From a virus: 64,000 bases of DNA. The translations under genes and the position numbers were made by a program. The stretch covers positions 1 to 64,000 of the IMG/VR virus record IMGVR_UViG_3300043775_002839; one strand, 5' to 3'. This document shows, piece by piece, positions 25,134 through 34,270 of this stretch. The notes under the pieces are model-generated. The model worked only from the letters and a program-made list of their open reading frames with translations. It had not been told where the DNA came from and made no database searches. Every line of letters starts with the position of its first letter. The stretch's first letter is position 1.

Positions 25134-26321
25134 ATGAACAAAATTAAAGTAGGAATTATTGGAACTGGAAATTGCGCTAAATCATTAGTTGAAGGTGTAC
25201 AATATTACACAGAGAATCCAAATGATATTACCGGAATGATGAAGTCCGATATTGGAGGTTACAAAGCAGAAAATATTGAATTTGTCTGTGGATTCGAAAT
25301 TGATGAACGTAAAGTTAATCAAACATTAGGATATGCACTTAAACAAAGACCAAACTCTGCATGGGACATTGTTGATGTAATCAAATCTGAGGCTCCAGTT
25401 TATGAGGCTCCAGTAATTGATGGTTATGCAGCCCTTATGGATAACTATCCAGAACAAAATCGTTTCTTAGTTGACGAAAAACTAAGAAATTCTACAGACA
25501 TGAATCGCACTGATTGGACACCAAAAAAATCAAGAGAATGGAAGGATTCAATCATTGCTAAATTAAAAGACCATGGAGTTGAGGTATTGATTAACTACTT
25601 ACCGGTAGGTTCTCAAAAAACAACTGAATTCTGGGCTGAAATTTGTCTTGAAACAGGAATCTCACTAGTAAACTGTATTCCAGTTTTTATTGCATCTGAC
25701 CCAGCTTGGGAGCAGCGATTTATCGATGCTGGAATTCCAATTATTGGAGATGATATGCGTTCTCAATTTGGAGCAAGTATTCTTTCTCAAATGTTACAAG
25801 AACTTGCCTTTGAAAGAGGACATCATGTAAAAGCCCACATCCAAAGAAATGTTGGAGGTAACACAGATTTCTTAAACATGGAAGACAAATCTCGTCTAGC
25901 ATCTAAAAAGATTTCTAAAGAAAATGTTATCCGTGCACAAAACGAAATCCGTGGAATTTCAACTGAAGATTCATTCTTACACGCAGGTCCTTCTGAATAT
26001 ATCGCATTCTATGGTGATAACAAAGTTGCTAACTTCCGTTTAGAACTTACAGGATTCGGTGGAGCACCAGTTCTTTTTGATGCTCAATTAAGTGTACAAG
26101 ACTCTCCAAACTCTGCAGGAGTTGTAATTGACGCAGTTCGTTACTTAAGAGTTGCAAGAGAATTAGGAGTTGTAGGAGCCTTAAGAGGTCCTTCAGCATT
26201 TACACAAAAAACCCCACCAGACCAGATGATGTTTGCTGACGCTGTTTATGAATGTACTGAATTGGCTGCAAGACGCCTAACAGATTCTACAAGAAAACAG
26301 TTAGTTGCTAAAACAAAATAA
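25134..26321 (+). CDS. ino1: myo-Inositol-1-phosphate synthase
   Basis: 395 residues. The N-terminal Rossmann motif VGIIGTGNCAKSLVEGV binds NAD; LINYLPVGS, NCIPVFIASDPAW, IIGDDMRSQFGASI and RNVGGNTDFLNM are signature segments of the short bacterial/archaeal inositol-3-phosphate synthases. The enzyme converts glucose-6-phosphate to inositol phosphate. Sequence looks complete with no frameshift. Rare as a phage gene. In Bacteroidota, inositol phosphates feed inositol lipids, so host-envelope change or a phage-specific modification are both possible. A strong terminator follows. Confidence 0.9.
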   Translation: MNKIKVGIIGTGNCAKSLVEGVQYYTENPNDITGMMKSDIGGYKAENIEFVCGFEIDERKVNQTLGYALKQRPNSAWDIVDVIKSEAPVYEAPVIDGYAALMDNYPEQNRFLVDEKLRNSTDMNRTDWTPKKSREWKDSIIAKLKDHGVEVLINYLPVGSQKTTEFWAEICLETGISLVNCIPVFIASDPAWEQRFIDAGIPIIGDDMRSQFGASILSQMLQELAFERGHHVKAHIQRNVGGNTDFLNMEDKSRLASKKISKENVIRAQNEIRGISTEDSFLHAGPSEYIAFYGDNKVANFRLELTGFGGAPVLFDAQLSVQDSPNSAGVVIDAVRYLRVARELGVVGALRGPSAFTQKTPPDQMMFADAVYECTELAARRLTDSTRKQLVAKTK

Positions 26322-26342
26322 GTCTAACAATTACATTAACCT

Positions 26343-26372
26343 AAAGGGAGAGAAATAACTCTCCCTTTTTTT
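26343..26372 (+). terminator. Intrinsic terminator after inositol-phosphate synthase
   Basis: AAAGGGAGA (26343-26351) pairs with TCTCCCTTT (26360-26368) and continues into a T tract. Confidence 0.9.
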
Positions 26373-26387
26373 ATCAAAACTTTAAGC

Positions 26388-26786
26388 ATGTTAAATATTT
26401 TTAAAACAAAAAAACCAATCGATATCTACGGATATGATTTTGACGGAGTAATTTCAATTGGAATAACTCCAAGAGCCACCACCGATTTTATTATTACTGG
26501 AAGATGCGTCGATGAACAGGACGAAGTTCGTGCAATTCTTAAAGAGAGAGGAATTAAATGCAAGGTCTATTTTAATCCAATGACCTTAGCAGAGCGTGGA
26601 AACCATACTGTTGCGGCAAGAAGACATTCTGGACATCATAAGGCACATACAATTAACCGTTTAAAAGGTGAAGGTGTTATTGTTTCCAGGTTTTTTGAAG
26701 ATGACCCAATACAATACCAAATCATTCAGGAAAACTGTCCTGATGTCGAATTGGTTAATATTGTATCAAAATTAGTACAGAAGTAA
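26388..26786 (+). CDS. HAD-superfamily protein
   Basis: 132 residues, small for the family. Motif I YDFDGVIS (Asp17, Asp19), motif II IITGR (Thr37), a Lys near HHKAHTINRL and motif IV FFEDDP give the full HAD set without a large cap domain. It would be a phosphatase for a small phosphorylated molecule or a nucleic-acid end. Being next to inositol-phosphate synthase, an inositol-phosphate substrate is conceivable but not shown. The gene is followed one base later by a methyltransferase gene. Confidence 0.7.
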   Translation: MLNIFKTKKPIDIYGYDFDGVISIGITPRATTDFIITGRCVDEQDEVRAILKERGIKCKVYFNPMTLAERGNHTVAARRHSGHHKAHTINRLKGEGVIVSRFFEDDPIQYQIIQENCPDVELVNIVSKLVQK

Positions 26787-26787
26787 G

Positions 26788-27489
26788 ATGTCTAGAGTTA
26801 AACTTCCAGAGTTTCCAATTTCTAAGTTGGAAAGGACCAGACTTAAAAAGAAATATGTTAAGATACTAGGAGCATCAGAAGGCGTTGATGACGCTATGAT
26901 TGGCGAAAGCATTTCTAATTATTTAATACCTGAGGTTGACTATAAGGGAGCAGTTTGTTTAGATCTTGGAGCTAATATCGGCACATTTACTCAAATCGCA
27001 CTGGATTCCGGAGCAAGTAAAGTATGTACGGTAGAATGTGATGTCAGAAACTTTGAAAAACTAAGAGAAACATTTAAAAATGACGACTATGTTGACTTGG
27101 TTTATGCTGCAGTTTCTGGGCTTCCCGAAAAGACCCTAAAAATATTCAAATCCCATAGTCAAAATGCGCATTGTTCAACTTCAATTGAGAATAAGATAAA
27201 GTTCAGTGAATATGACTATGTTGAAAATATCCATCTAAAAAAGTTATTAAAAAAATACAAGCCAGATATTATAAAGATGGATATTGAATCTGCAGAGTAT
27301 ACCCTAATCGATACCTTAATAGATTACCAACCTAAATATTTGTTTATTGAATTACACGCTGGAAAGCACAGGGCTGAAATGTATCAGGTGTTAGAAAGGT
27401 TAGAGACTGTTTACCCGTACTCAAGGATAGTTCCACTAATTATATTCACCGACAATTTAATAGCGCACGATTGCTTTTTTAAAAAATAA
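26788..27489 (+). CDS. FkbM-family methyltransferase
   Basis: 233 residues. SAM-binding motif I VCLDLGANIGTFTQIA, then VECDVRNFEKL (acidic loop) and DIIKMDIESAEYTLI, the typical FkbM order. These enzymes usually O-methylate sugars, lipids or natural products. In a run with inositol-phosphate synthase and HAD genes it may modify an inositol- or sugar-containing product. Substrate unknown. Confidence 0.8.
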   Translation: MSRVKLPEFPISKLERTRLKKKYVKILGASEGVDDAMIGESISNYLIPEVDYKGAVCLDLGANIGTFTQIALDSGASKVCTVECDVRNFEKLRETFKNDDYVDLVYAAVSGLPEKTLKIFKSHSQNAHCSTSIENKIKFSEYDYVENIHLKKLLKKYKPDIIKMDIESAEYTLIDTLIDYQPKYLFIELHAGKHRAEMYQVLERLETVYPYSRIVPLIIFTDNLIAHDCFFKK

Positions 27490-27492
27490 AAT

Positions 27493-28686
27493 ATGAAAAT
27501 GACTTCAAATAAACAATTGCTTGAGATGGATTCTCAGGCACTATTGGATTTAATACCAACAGAAAAAAAGCAGCTCATTCGAGATTTTATTCATGAAATG
27601 AATCGAAGAGAATATGAGGTTCGTTTTGCAAAAACCTGTACTTTTGATACTTTTAGGCATCGAGAAGGTACTGGAGAGGACAAATTTGGGCATGGATTTA
27701 TTGTAGAGGGACGATCAGTTCCATACTTCCACCCAAATCGTTCGTTTCACGACGAGATTATTTGGTTAAACGAAAATGTCTTCTACAATCCAGAATGTAC
27801 CTTTGAAGACCGACTAATTAATGCAGCAATTGTAAAATTCTATGGACCGTCAAATACAATTAGTCTATTAACACACGACACTGGATTTCCATTTGTTAAA
27901 TATGACCGATTAGTTAATGATGAGAAGTATGTTCTGCAGTGCATGGTTAATATGGAGAATGCCAGAAGACGTGGAGAAAAGATTTATGGTACTACAGAAT
28001 TACGAACAAGTTTGCAGACAGAATCGAGAAACCATGCCCGAGTTCTTAAAACTCCTTATGATGTATTAATCAATGCCGAACCGGATCCAACCAGACAGAG
28101 TCGAACAAGCGATATGTTTTTTTGGTTTACCTTACTAGGTCCTCGTTTTGCAGAATTTTATGCTAAGAAGCCGACAATGGAAGAATCGTTTGACTTTTTA
28201 ACATCGCATCGAGGAATTGGAAACTATTATGGATATCACTTTAGTACCAACCTTGCCCGAATGCCTGAAATTGGGACTCCTGATCTATTGCGACCAAACA
28301 GTTTATCTGGAAATCTTAACGAAGATGATGACTTTGTTGCACCTGGAGTTGGAGCGATGACCACAATCAACTGGTTCTATGAAGACTTAGGTTTTTCAAT
28401 CTCATCTGATGTTGGAGCCAAGGTTATCAGACAAATCAGGGACACTCAACACGATTTCTTTGATTTTACTGGAGAGAATCTTGACTATTTAGAAACTATC
28501 ACAGAGACTGGAAGGTTTACAACTTTTGGTACAGAAATTAGTTGTTGTCAGTTTGGCGTATTTTTACGATTGAGAGACAGCAAGAAAATGGCCCTAAACC
28601 GCGCAAATGCTCCAATTTCAAAAGAGCAAATTGGCGAATCATGCGAGGTTGAAAACGTATCATTTAAAAGTTCATGTTTATTTTAA
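27493..28686 (+). CDS. Possible thymine-hypermodification protein (aGPT-Pplase-like), tentative
   Basis: 397 residues, soluble. The segment SHRGIGNYYGYHFSTNLARMPEIG ... EDDDFVAPGVGA resembles the helix-hairpin-helix-like region of alpha-glutamyl/putrescinyl-thymine pyrophosphorylase-type proteins that occur in phages with hypermodified bases. A conserved-looking FDTFRHREGTG lies near residue 50. I am not certain of the family. The C-terminus CLF resembles the LF endings of several replication proteins here. If correct, the virion DNA may carry modified pyrimidines. Confidence 0.35.
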   Translation: MKMTSNKQLLEMDSQALLDLIPTEKKQLIRDFIHEMNRREYEVRFAKTCTFDTFRHREGTGEDKFGHGFIVEGRSVPYFHPNRSFHDEIIWLNENVFYNPECTFEDRLINAAIVKFYGPSNTISLLTHDTGFPFVKYDRLVNDEKYVLQCMVNMENARRRGEKIYGTTELRTSLQTESRNHARVLKTPYDVLINAEPDPTRQSRTSDMFFWFTLLGPRFAEFYAKKPTMEESFDFLTSHRGIGNYYGYHFSTNLARMPEIGTPDLLRPNSLSGNLNEDDDFVAPGVGAMTTINWFYEDLGFSISSDVGAKVIRQIRDTQHDFFDFTGENLDYLETITETGRFTTFGTEISCCQFGVFLRLRDSKKMALNRANAPISKEQIGESCEVENVSFKSSCLF

Positions 28687-28727
28687 ACAGTTTCAAAATT
28701 ACCTATAAAACTATTATATAAAAACTT

Positions 28728-29195
28728 ATGGCAAATATAGACAATCAATGTAAAGACCTTGAAGTTCATGACTTCTATTCAAATTCGACCACCCACCTGG
28801 CGGATATTATGGAAAACCAAAAGAGGATGCAAGAGCAAACTTATGGTTTCAATTTTGAAAATATGTCAATTAGAGAAATTATGAACTTCTGGCATGTCAA
28901 TACACACGCGGTAGTTGATGAAATTCATGAAATGACCGATGCCCTTGGAGGTATTAAAGATGGTAGTGGAAATGCAGTTTGGAAATACTGGAAAAAAGAC
29001 TTTGCAAAGTATGAAACTATGAAAGTTTCCGACCTATCAGAAGAGGACAAAAAAGAACTTTATATGGAATGGGTAGACATACTACATTTCTTTATAAATT
29101 ATGCATCTTCAATCGGATTAGATGCAAAAACAGCATACAATTATTACTTCGCAAAAGCAGAAGAAAATGTTAACCGCCAAAAAAGAGGATATTAA
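28728..29195 (+). CDS. 56: All-alpha dUTPase / dCTP pyrophosphatase (gp56-like)
   Basis: 155 residues. DEIHEMTDALGG and EWVDILHFFINYASSIGLD supply the ExxxD and ExxD metal sites of the all-alpha NTP pyrophosphatase family, and KYWKKDF lies between them. T4 gp56 cleaves dCTP and dUTP to keep host-type nucleotides out of phage DNA. Position directly before gp43, with the stop overlapping its ATG, fits a dNTP-supply role. Confidence 0.75.
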   Translation: MANIDNQCKDLEVHDFYSNSTTHLADIMENQKRMQEQTYGFNFENMSIREIMNFWHVNTHAVVDEIHEMTDALGGIKDGSGNAVWKYWKKDFAKYETMKVSDLSEEDKKELYMEWVDILHFFINYASSIGLDAKTAYNYYFAKAEENVNRQKRGY

Positions 29196-30592
29196 TGATA
29201 TTAGACATCGAACAGCGTGAAAAAGATGTTATCATTTCATACTACAATGACAAGGGAGAAGTAGCATTCAAGCAATATCCAGTGGACAAATTCCAAAATT
29301 GGTATGTTTGCGATGACAAAGACAAAGCGGCCAGTCCAGACTATAAAAACTGGGATGGCCGACCTGTTAAGCTTGGTTATGGAAGACAATTCAATAAGTT
29401 CTCTATTCTTTATTTTTTAGATAATCTTTCAGAGAAAGATAAAAAAGACCTAACAGCATATAATATGCCAAAGACCTATTTTGTCGATATTGAAACTGAA
29501 ATTGTCGATGGCTTTCCAAAAGCCGAAGAGGCCAAAAGCCGAATTCTTTCATTCTCAATAATTACTCCAGACCGTAAAGCAATCGTGCTTGGACTGGAAG
29601 ATATGGCCCCAGATAAAATCCAAAAGATTCAAGATGATACCAATGAGTATTTCAAAGACTTTGATATGGACTGGGAATTTAAGTACCATAAGTTCAAGTC
29701 AGAGTATGATATGGTGTACACTTTCTTAATGAAATTCTTACCAAAGTTTCCAATGATGACTGGTTGGAATTTTATCAACTATGACTGGCAATATATTGTT
29801 AATCGATGTAAGAGACTTCAAATTGATATTAAAGAAGTTGGCATGACCCATTCAATCGATCATACTGACGGTCGACCTCTTCATATCGGAATTCTTGACT
29901 ACATGCAATTGTATGACAAATATGACCGAACCGTAAAAGTTAAAGAATCTAACTCTTTGGATTATGTTTCTAGTCAAGTCCTTAATGTTAATAAAATCAA
30001 GTTCACTGGCTCACTACAGGACTTATACCGGGATAACTTTGTCAAGTACATATATTACAATGTTGTCGATTCAGTACTTGTATATTACATTGACCAGAAG
30101 TTGAAGTCGATGGAGGTACTACTAACCTTGGCAAACATTACTAATATGCCATTATATAAAGCAAGTTCTCCAGTGGCAGTTACTGAAGCGATTATGGCCA
30201 GAAAACTTGCTGAGCAAGGAATGCGAATTGGAAGTGAAGAAAAATCTGACAGTCAAAAAGATGGCCAATATGCTGGAGCATTCGTAAAAGAACCAATCTT
30301 AGGATTCTATGAAGGTGTAAGTGCATTCGATTTTGCTTCACTATACCCTTCGATCATGAGACAGTTCAATATATCTCCAGATGCGTACATCGAAAAGATT
30401 TATAAAAGTGAAATTGAAGAGCGCAGAAAGAACAAAGAAGTTATTGTTTGTGATAATGGTGTAGTTTACAAGACCGAAGATTCTATTCTAAGAAAAATAT
30501 TAAGTGACCTTTATGCACAGCGTAAAGATTATAAAAAAACTTCTTATGAATATTTCACAAAAGCAGACCGGTTGAAAAAACTACTCCAATAA
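29195..30592 (+). CDS. 43A: DNA polymerase gp43, N-terminal half (exonuclease and motif A)
   Basis: 465 residues. Family B exonuclease motifs are intact: Exo I YFVDIETEI, Exo II NFINYDWQYIVNRC, Exo III YYNVVDSVLVYYI. Palm motif A follows (DFASLYPSIM). The protein stops in the fingers region at RKDYKKTSYEYFTKADRLKKLLQ, before motif B. The missing part is encoded 4.6 kb downstream (35173). No intein sequence is present at the break, so the halves must assemble noncovalently. Together they total 863 residues, close to T4 gp43 (898). Confidence 0.9.
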   Translation: MILDIEQREKDVIISYYNDKGEVAFKQYPVDKFQNWYVCDDKDKAASPDYKNWDGRPVKLGYGRQFNKFSILYFLDNLSEKDKKDLTAYNMPKTYFVDIETEIVDGFPKAEEAKSRILSFSIITPDRKAIVLGLEDMAPDKIQKIQDDTNEYFKDFDMDWEFKYHKFKSEYDMVYTFLMKFLPKFPMMTGWNFINYDWQYIVNRCKRLQIDIKEVGMTHSIDHTDGRPLHIGILDYMQLYDKYDRTVKVKESNSLDYVSSQVLNVNKIKFTGSLQDLYRDNFVKYIYYNVVDSVLVYYIDQKLKSMEVLLTLANITNMPLYKASSPVAVTEAIMARKLAEQGMRIGSEEKSDSQKDGQYAGAFVKEPILGFYEGVSAFDFASLYPSIMRQFNISPDAYIEKIYKSEIEERRKNKEVIVCDNGVVYKTEDSILRKILSDLYAQRKDYKKTSYEYFTKADRLKKLLQ

Positions 30593-30596
30593 AACG

Positions 30597-30605
30597 TATA
30601 TATAA
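30597..30605 (+). promoter_or_regulatory. TATATATAA promoter-like motif
   Basis: One mismatch from the recurring motif, 31 bases ahead of the nrdB start. Confidence 0.5.
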
Positions 30606-30627
30606 ATTTCTAAAAAAAACCCCATCA

Positions 30628-31605
30628 ATGAGCAATATCTTTCAAAAACGCGTAAATATTTTACCTTACGAATACCCTTCCCTATTAGCATACAAAGACG
30701 CAATCCGTCACTCATATTGGATTCATACCGAATTTAACTTTACAACAGATATTGATGACTTTATGACTAAAGTATCTGACTCAGAGCGTGAAGTAATTAA
30801 AAGATCGATGCTTGCAATTGCACAAATCGAGGTTAATGTTAAAACTTTTTGGGCAGATCTTTATAAAAGAATGCCAATCACTGAAATTGGAGATGTTGGT
30901 ATGACATTTGCAGAAAGTGAAGTGAGACATAAAGATGCTTACGCACAATTATTAAGAATCCTAGGATTAGAAGACGAATTCCAACATGTAGTAGAGATTC
31001 CAGCAATTAAAGATAGAATTGCATACTTAAGCAAGTATTTGGACGGTACAAGAAGTAAGGACAATAAAATGTATACGAAATCCGTACTGCTATTTTCATT
31101 GTTTATAGAGCATGTTAGCCTATTTAGTCAATTCTTTATTATGATGTCCTTTAACAAGGAGAAAAACCTATTTAAAGGTATTTCAAATGTAGTTGAAGCG
31201 ACAAGTAAAGAGGAGGAAATCCATGGAAACTTTGGTTCTGAGTTGATTAACATTATTAAGAGAGAGAACCCAGAATGGTTTGATGAGGAATTTGAAAATC
31301 TTATAGATTCTGCTTGTAAAAAAGCATACCTAGCAGAGGTTAAAATTCTTGATTGGATTTTTGAAAAAGGTGAACTTGATTTCCTATCAAAAGAAACTAT
31401 CAAACAATTTATTCAAAATCGTTTTAATAATTCCCTACAGCGAATTGGAATGAAACCTGTATTTGAAGTTGATTTTACAGAAATTGAAAAATCTCTATGG
31501 TTTGATGTTGAGATTCTTTCAACAAAGGAGGGAGACTTTTTCTATAAAAAGCAAATTGATTATTTTAAGAAAGGTAAGTCAATTACCGAAGACGATTTGT
31601 TTTAA
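30628..31605 (+). CDS. nrdB: Ribonucleotide reductase class I beta subunit (NrdB)
   Basis: 325 residues. Ferritin-like helices carry ESEVRHKDAY, corresponding to the ExxH...Y set with the radical Tyr retained, and EEIHGNF supplies the second-half ExxH. The first metal ligand position appears to be Glu (AQIEVNVKTF) rather than the Asp of E. coli R2. The C-terminal tail (SITEDDLF) is the usual R1-binding peptide. It supplies the radical for dNTP synthesis with NrdA. It sits between the two polymerase halves and is followed by an HNH endonuclease gene. Confidence 0.88.
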   Translation: MSNIFQKRVNILPYEYPSLLAYKDAIRHSYWIHTEFNFTTDIDDFMTKVSDSEREVIKRSMLAIAQIEVNVKTFWADLYKRMPITEIGDVGMTFAESEVRHKDAYAQLLRILGLEDEFQHVVEIPAIKDRIAYLSKYLDGTRSKDNKMYTKSVLLFSLFIEHVSLFSQFFIMMSFNKEKNLFKGISNVVEATSKEEEIHGNFGSELINIIKRENPEWFDEEFENLIDSACKKAYLAEVKILDWIFEKGELDFLSKETIKQFIQNRFNNSLQRIGMKPVFEVDFTEIEKSLWFDVEILSTKEGDFFYKKQIDYFKKGKSITEDDLF

Positions 31606-31643
31606 TTAATGTCCTTTTTTGATAAAAAAATTCAGATGATTGA

Positions 31644-31652
31644 GATATATAA
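31644..31652 (+). promoter_or_regulatory. GATATATAA promoter-like motif
   Basis: Exact motif, 31 bases ahead of the HNH endonuclease start at 31675. Confidence 0.6.
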
Positions 31653-31674
31653 ACTATAAAAATATAACAATCAA

Positions 31675-32496
31675 ATGAATTGGACAATCATATATAAAAA
31701 CTTAATAGATAATGCAATCTTAGAAAAAAGAACTAAAAGTACTGAAATATATTATGAAAATCATCATATTGTTCCAAAACACATGGGAGGTGATAATTCA
31801 AAAGATAATTTAGTACTTTTGACATTTAGAGAGCATGTATTAGCGCACTATTTGTTATGGAGAATCCATGGATGTGAGGGTGATAAATTAATGTATTCTC
31901 TTAGAAATCTTCAAACCGAAGAGGCTCAAAGATTAAGAGTTAAATTAGCAGTTGAAGCAAATAGAAATGGAGGTAAAGGATTTAGACTATGGGATGGCGA
32001 TAAAAATCCAATGAAAGATCCGAAAAAAGTTCAAAAAATGATTGAAACCAAAAAGGAAAAATACAATGGACATGTAATATCTAGCGAAGCAATGGAAAAT
32101 TGGTACTCTGGAGTTTCAAACCATTTAAAAGAAATGGCAAAGGACCCTGAAATTCAAGAAAAAAGGTCTAATACTATTAAACAAATTAATGCAACCCTAA
32201 CGCCGGAAGAATTTGCACTAAAATATAATAATGCTGGTGAAAACAATGGAAACTTTGGATGGATTAAAGGGTATTATGAAGTAGTTGATCCGGATGGAAA
32301 TGTTACTAAATATGAAAGTCAAGAGAACATTATAAAAGAATTAAATGTATCTCAATCTTTTTTGGTTAGAAATAGAAACAAAGGAGTATTATATACAAAA
32401 CCAAAAAAGAATGCCGGACAATGGAACGGATGGACTTTTAATTACTTTAAGCTTCCATGTCCAACTACGGGTAGAATACAAAAAGAACATAAATAA
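31675..32496 (+). CDS. HNH homing-type endonuclease
   Basis: 273 residues. HNH core YENHHIVPKHMGGDNSKDNLVLL ... EHVLAH, then a NUMOD3-like DNA-binding segment (GDKNPMKDPKKVQKMIE) and a C-terminal helix-turn-helix-like part (ENIIKELNVSQSFLVRNRNKG). It is free-standing between nrdB and nrdA, a common target region in T4-like phages, and has its own promoter-like motif. It probably mobilises this intergenic region between co-infecting phages. Confidence 0.85.
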   Translation: MNWTIIYKNLIDNAILEKRTKSTEIYYENHHIVPKHMGGDNSKDNLVLLTFREHVLAHYLLWRIHGCEGDKLMYSLRNLQTEEAQRLRVKLAVEANRNGGKGFRLWDGDKNPMKDPKKVQKMIETKKEKYNGHVISSEAMENWYSGVSNHLKEMAKDPEIQEKRSNTIKQINATLTPEEFALKYNNAGENNGNFGWIKGYYEVVDPDGNVTKYESQENIIKELNVSQSFLVRNRNKGVLYTKPKKNAGQWNGWTFNYFKLPCPTTGRIQKEHK

Positions 32497-32522
32497 TAAA
32501 ATTTAAAAACAAATTAAACTAA

Positions 32523-34148
32523 ATGGAATACGAAAAGAATTACTGGCTTAACGAAGACAGTAGAACATTTTTATCTAGAGGCTATATTACTGAATCTCCA
32601 GAGCAGCGAATTAAAGATGTAGCAAATACCGCAGAAAAGGACTTAAAAATTGAAGGATTTGCAAAAAAGTTTGAGGACTATATGACTAGAGGATTCTATA
32701 GTTTATCAACTCCAGTTTGGATTAATTATGGAAAAGACAAAGGACTTCCGGTTAGTTGTTATGGAAGTAACGTAGATGATACTTTAGATAGTATTTTAAA
32801 TGGAAGTAGAGAAGTTGGAATGATGTCAAAATACGGAGGAGGAACCTCTGCATTTTTAGGAAACATCAGAGCAAGAGGTACTAAGATTTCAACAGGTGGA
32901 ACTGCCGATGGTCCAGTGCACTATGCAAGATTATATGATACAACAGTTGATGTATGTAAACAATCAGAGGCCAGAAGAGGAGCATGTGCAGTTTGGTTAC
33001 CAGTTGAACACGATGACATTTTAGAATTTTTAGACATTGGAACTGATGGAAATCCAATTCAAAATCTACAATATGGAGTTACTGTTACCGATGCTTGGAT
33101 TGCTGAAATGAAAGCAGGAGACGCAGACAAACGTAAAATTTGGGCTAAAATAATTCAAAGACGTAATGAGTTTGGCTTTCCTTACATTATGTTTAAAGAT
33201 AATACCAATAACAATTCACCGTACAAAGAGTTAGGACTTGAAATTACTGCAAGTAACCTATGTAGTGAAATTCAATTACCAACCGACAGTTTCAATTCAT
33301 TTGTATGTTGTTTAGGTTCTATTAATCTATTACACTGGGACGAAATTAAAGAAACTGATGCGATTGAAGTTTACACAATGTTCTTAAACGCAGTAATGGA
33401 CGAATTCGTTAACAAGTCTTATAACATGCCTGGAATGAAAAGAGCATGGAGATTTGCAAATGACCACAGAGCGCTGGGTCTTGGAGTATTGGGTTATCAT
33501 TCCCTGTTTCAATCTAAATTAATCAGTTTTGATTCACTTCAAGCAAAACAATTAAACCATGAAATCTTTTCAACACTAAAGGAAAAGAGCGAAGCGGCTT
33601 CTAGATTATTACATGACGAGAAAGGTTACAAATCAATCCGACCAGGATATGCAAACACTACGCTAGTTGCGATTGCTCCAACCAAAAGTAGTTCATTTAT
33701 CCTAGGACAAGTAAGTATGGGAATTGAACCAATCAAATCTAATTATTTTATCAAAGATTTGGCCAAGTCAAAAACTATTTACAAAAATCCTTTCTTAATT
33801 CAAGAGTTAGACAAATATGGTTTAAATACACCAGATGTTTGGGAAGGAATATTAAAGCGCGATGGAAGTGTACAACACTTAGACTTTCCAACTAAAGAGG
33901 TTTTTAAATCTTTTGTTGAAATCAGTCCAAAGGAAATAGTACTACAAGCGGCTCAAAGACAGCATTTTATTGACCAATCGCAGTCACTAAACCTAATGAT
34001 ACATCCATCAGTTTCGGCTAAGGATATTAATACACTATACCTTTACGCTCATGAGGAAGGGGTTAAAACATTATACTATCAATTTAGTCAAAGTTCAGCC
34101 CAGTCTTTTGCAAGAGACATTTTAGAATGCTCAAGCTGTGAGGCATAA
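32523..34148 (+). CDS. nrdA: Ribonucleotide reductase class I alpha subunit (NrdA), short form
   Basis: 541 residues, against about 750 for T4 and E. coli NrdA. The N-terminal ATP-cone is absent. Active-site features are present: PVSCYGS and FVCCLGS for the reducing Cys pair, NLCSEI for the Asn/Cys/Glu triad, PTKSSS phosphate loop, and the Tyr pair in KTLYYQFS. The C-terminal CSSC is the redox-shuttle Cys pair. Without the ATP-cone, overall activity is probably not shut off by dATP. Lies between the split polymerase genes. Confidence 0.9.
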   Translation: MEYEKNYWLNEDSRTFLSRGYITESPEQRIKDVANTAEKDLKIEGFAKKFEDYMTRGFYSLSTPVWINYGKDKGLPVSCYGSNVDDTLDSILNGSREVGMMSKYGGGTSAFLGNIRARGTKISTGGTADGPVHYARLYDTTVDVCKQSEARRGACAVWLPVEHDDILEFLDIGTDGNPIQNLQYGVTVTDAWIAEMKAGDADKRKIWAKIIQRRNEFGFPYIMFKDNTNNNSPYKELGLEITASNLCSEIQLPTDSFNSFVCCLGSINLLHWDEIKETDAIEVYTMFLNAVMDEFVNKSYNMPGMKRAWRFANDHRALGLGVLGYHSLFQSKLISFDSLQAKQLNHEIFSTLKEKSEAASRLLHDEKGYKSIRPGYANTTLVAIAPTKSSSFILGQVSMGIEPIKSNYFIKDLAKSKTIYKNPFLIQELDKYGLNTPDVWEGILKRDGSVQHLDFPTKEVFKSFVEISPKEIVLQAAQRQHFIDQSQSLNLMIHPSVSAKDINTLYLYAHEEGVKTLYYQFSQSSAQSFARDILECSSCEA

Positions 34149-34240
34149 AAGACCGGCAATCTGAAACATGATTGCATTTTAGGACCGGGACTAGTTCACG
34201 GAGGTGTAAAGCAGGGAATTCGCTACTCCCTGCTTTTTTA
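34149..34240 (+). ncRNA. Candidate structured small RNA after nrdA
   Basis: No ORF. Contains a hairpin GCAATC/GATTGC (34156-34161 with 34170-34175), a GGACCGGGACTAGTTCACG segment, and ends in a 10-bp terminator stem. It may be a processed nrdA 3' end or an independent RNA. The GGACCG...ACT...CACG order recurs in the next element. Confidence 0.4.
34208..34240 (+). terminator. Intrinsic terminator after nrdA
   Basis: AAAGCAGGGA (34208-34217) pairs perfectly with TCCCTGCTTT (34227-34236), with a T-rich tail. Confidence 0.92.
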
Positions 34241-34256
34241 TTTTTAAAAATTTATG

Positions 34257-34265
34257 AATATATAA
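34257..34265 (+). promoter_or_regulatory. AATATATAA promoter-like motif
   Basis: One mismatch from the recurring motif. No start codon follows before a terminator at 34331, so it would drive a short noncoding transcript. Confidence 0.45.
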
Positions 34266-34270
34266 TTAAT

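Noticed and set aside
31609-31659. 16-codon ORF (MSFFDKKIQMIEIYKL) between nrdB and the HNH gene
   Set aside because: Too short, spans the promoter-like motif, and shows no similarity to adjacent gene ends that would indicate a remnant.
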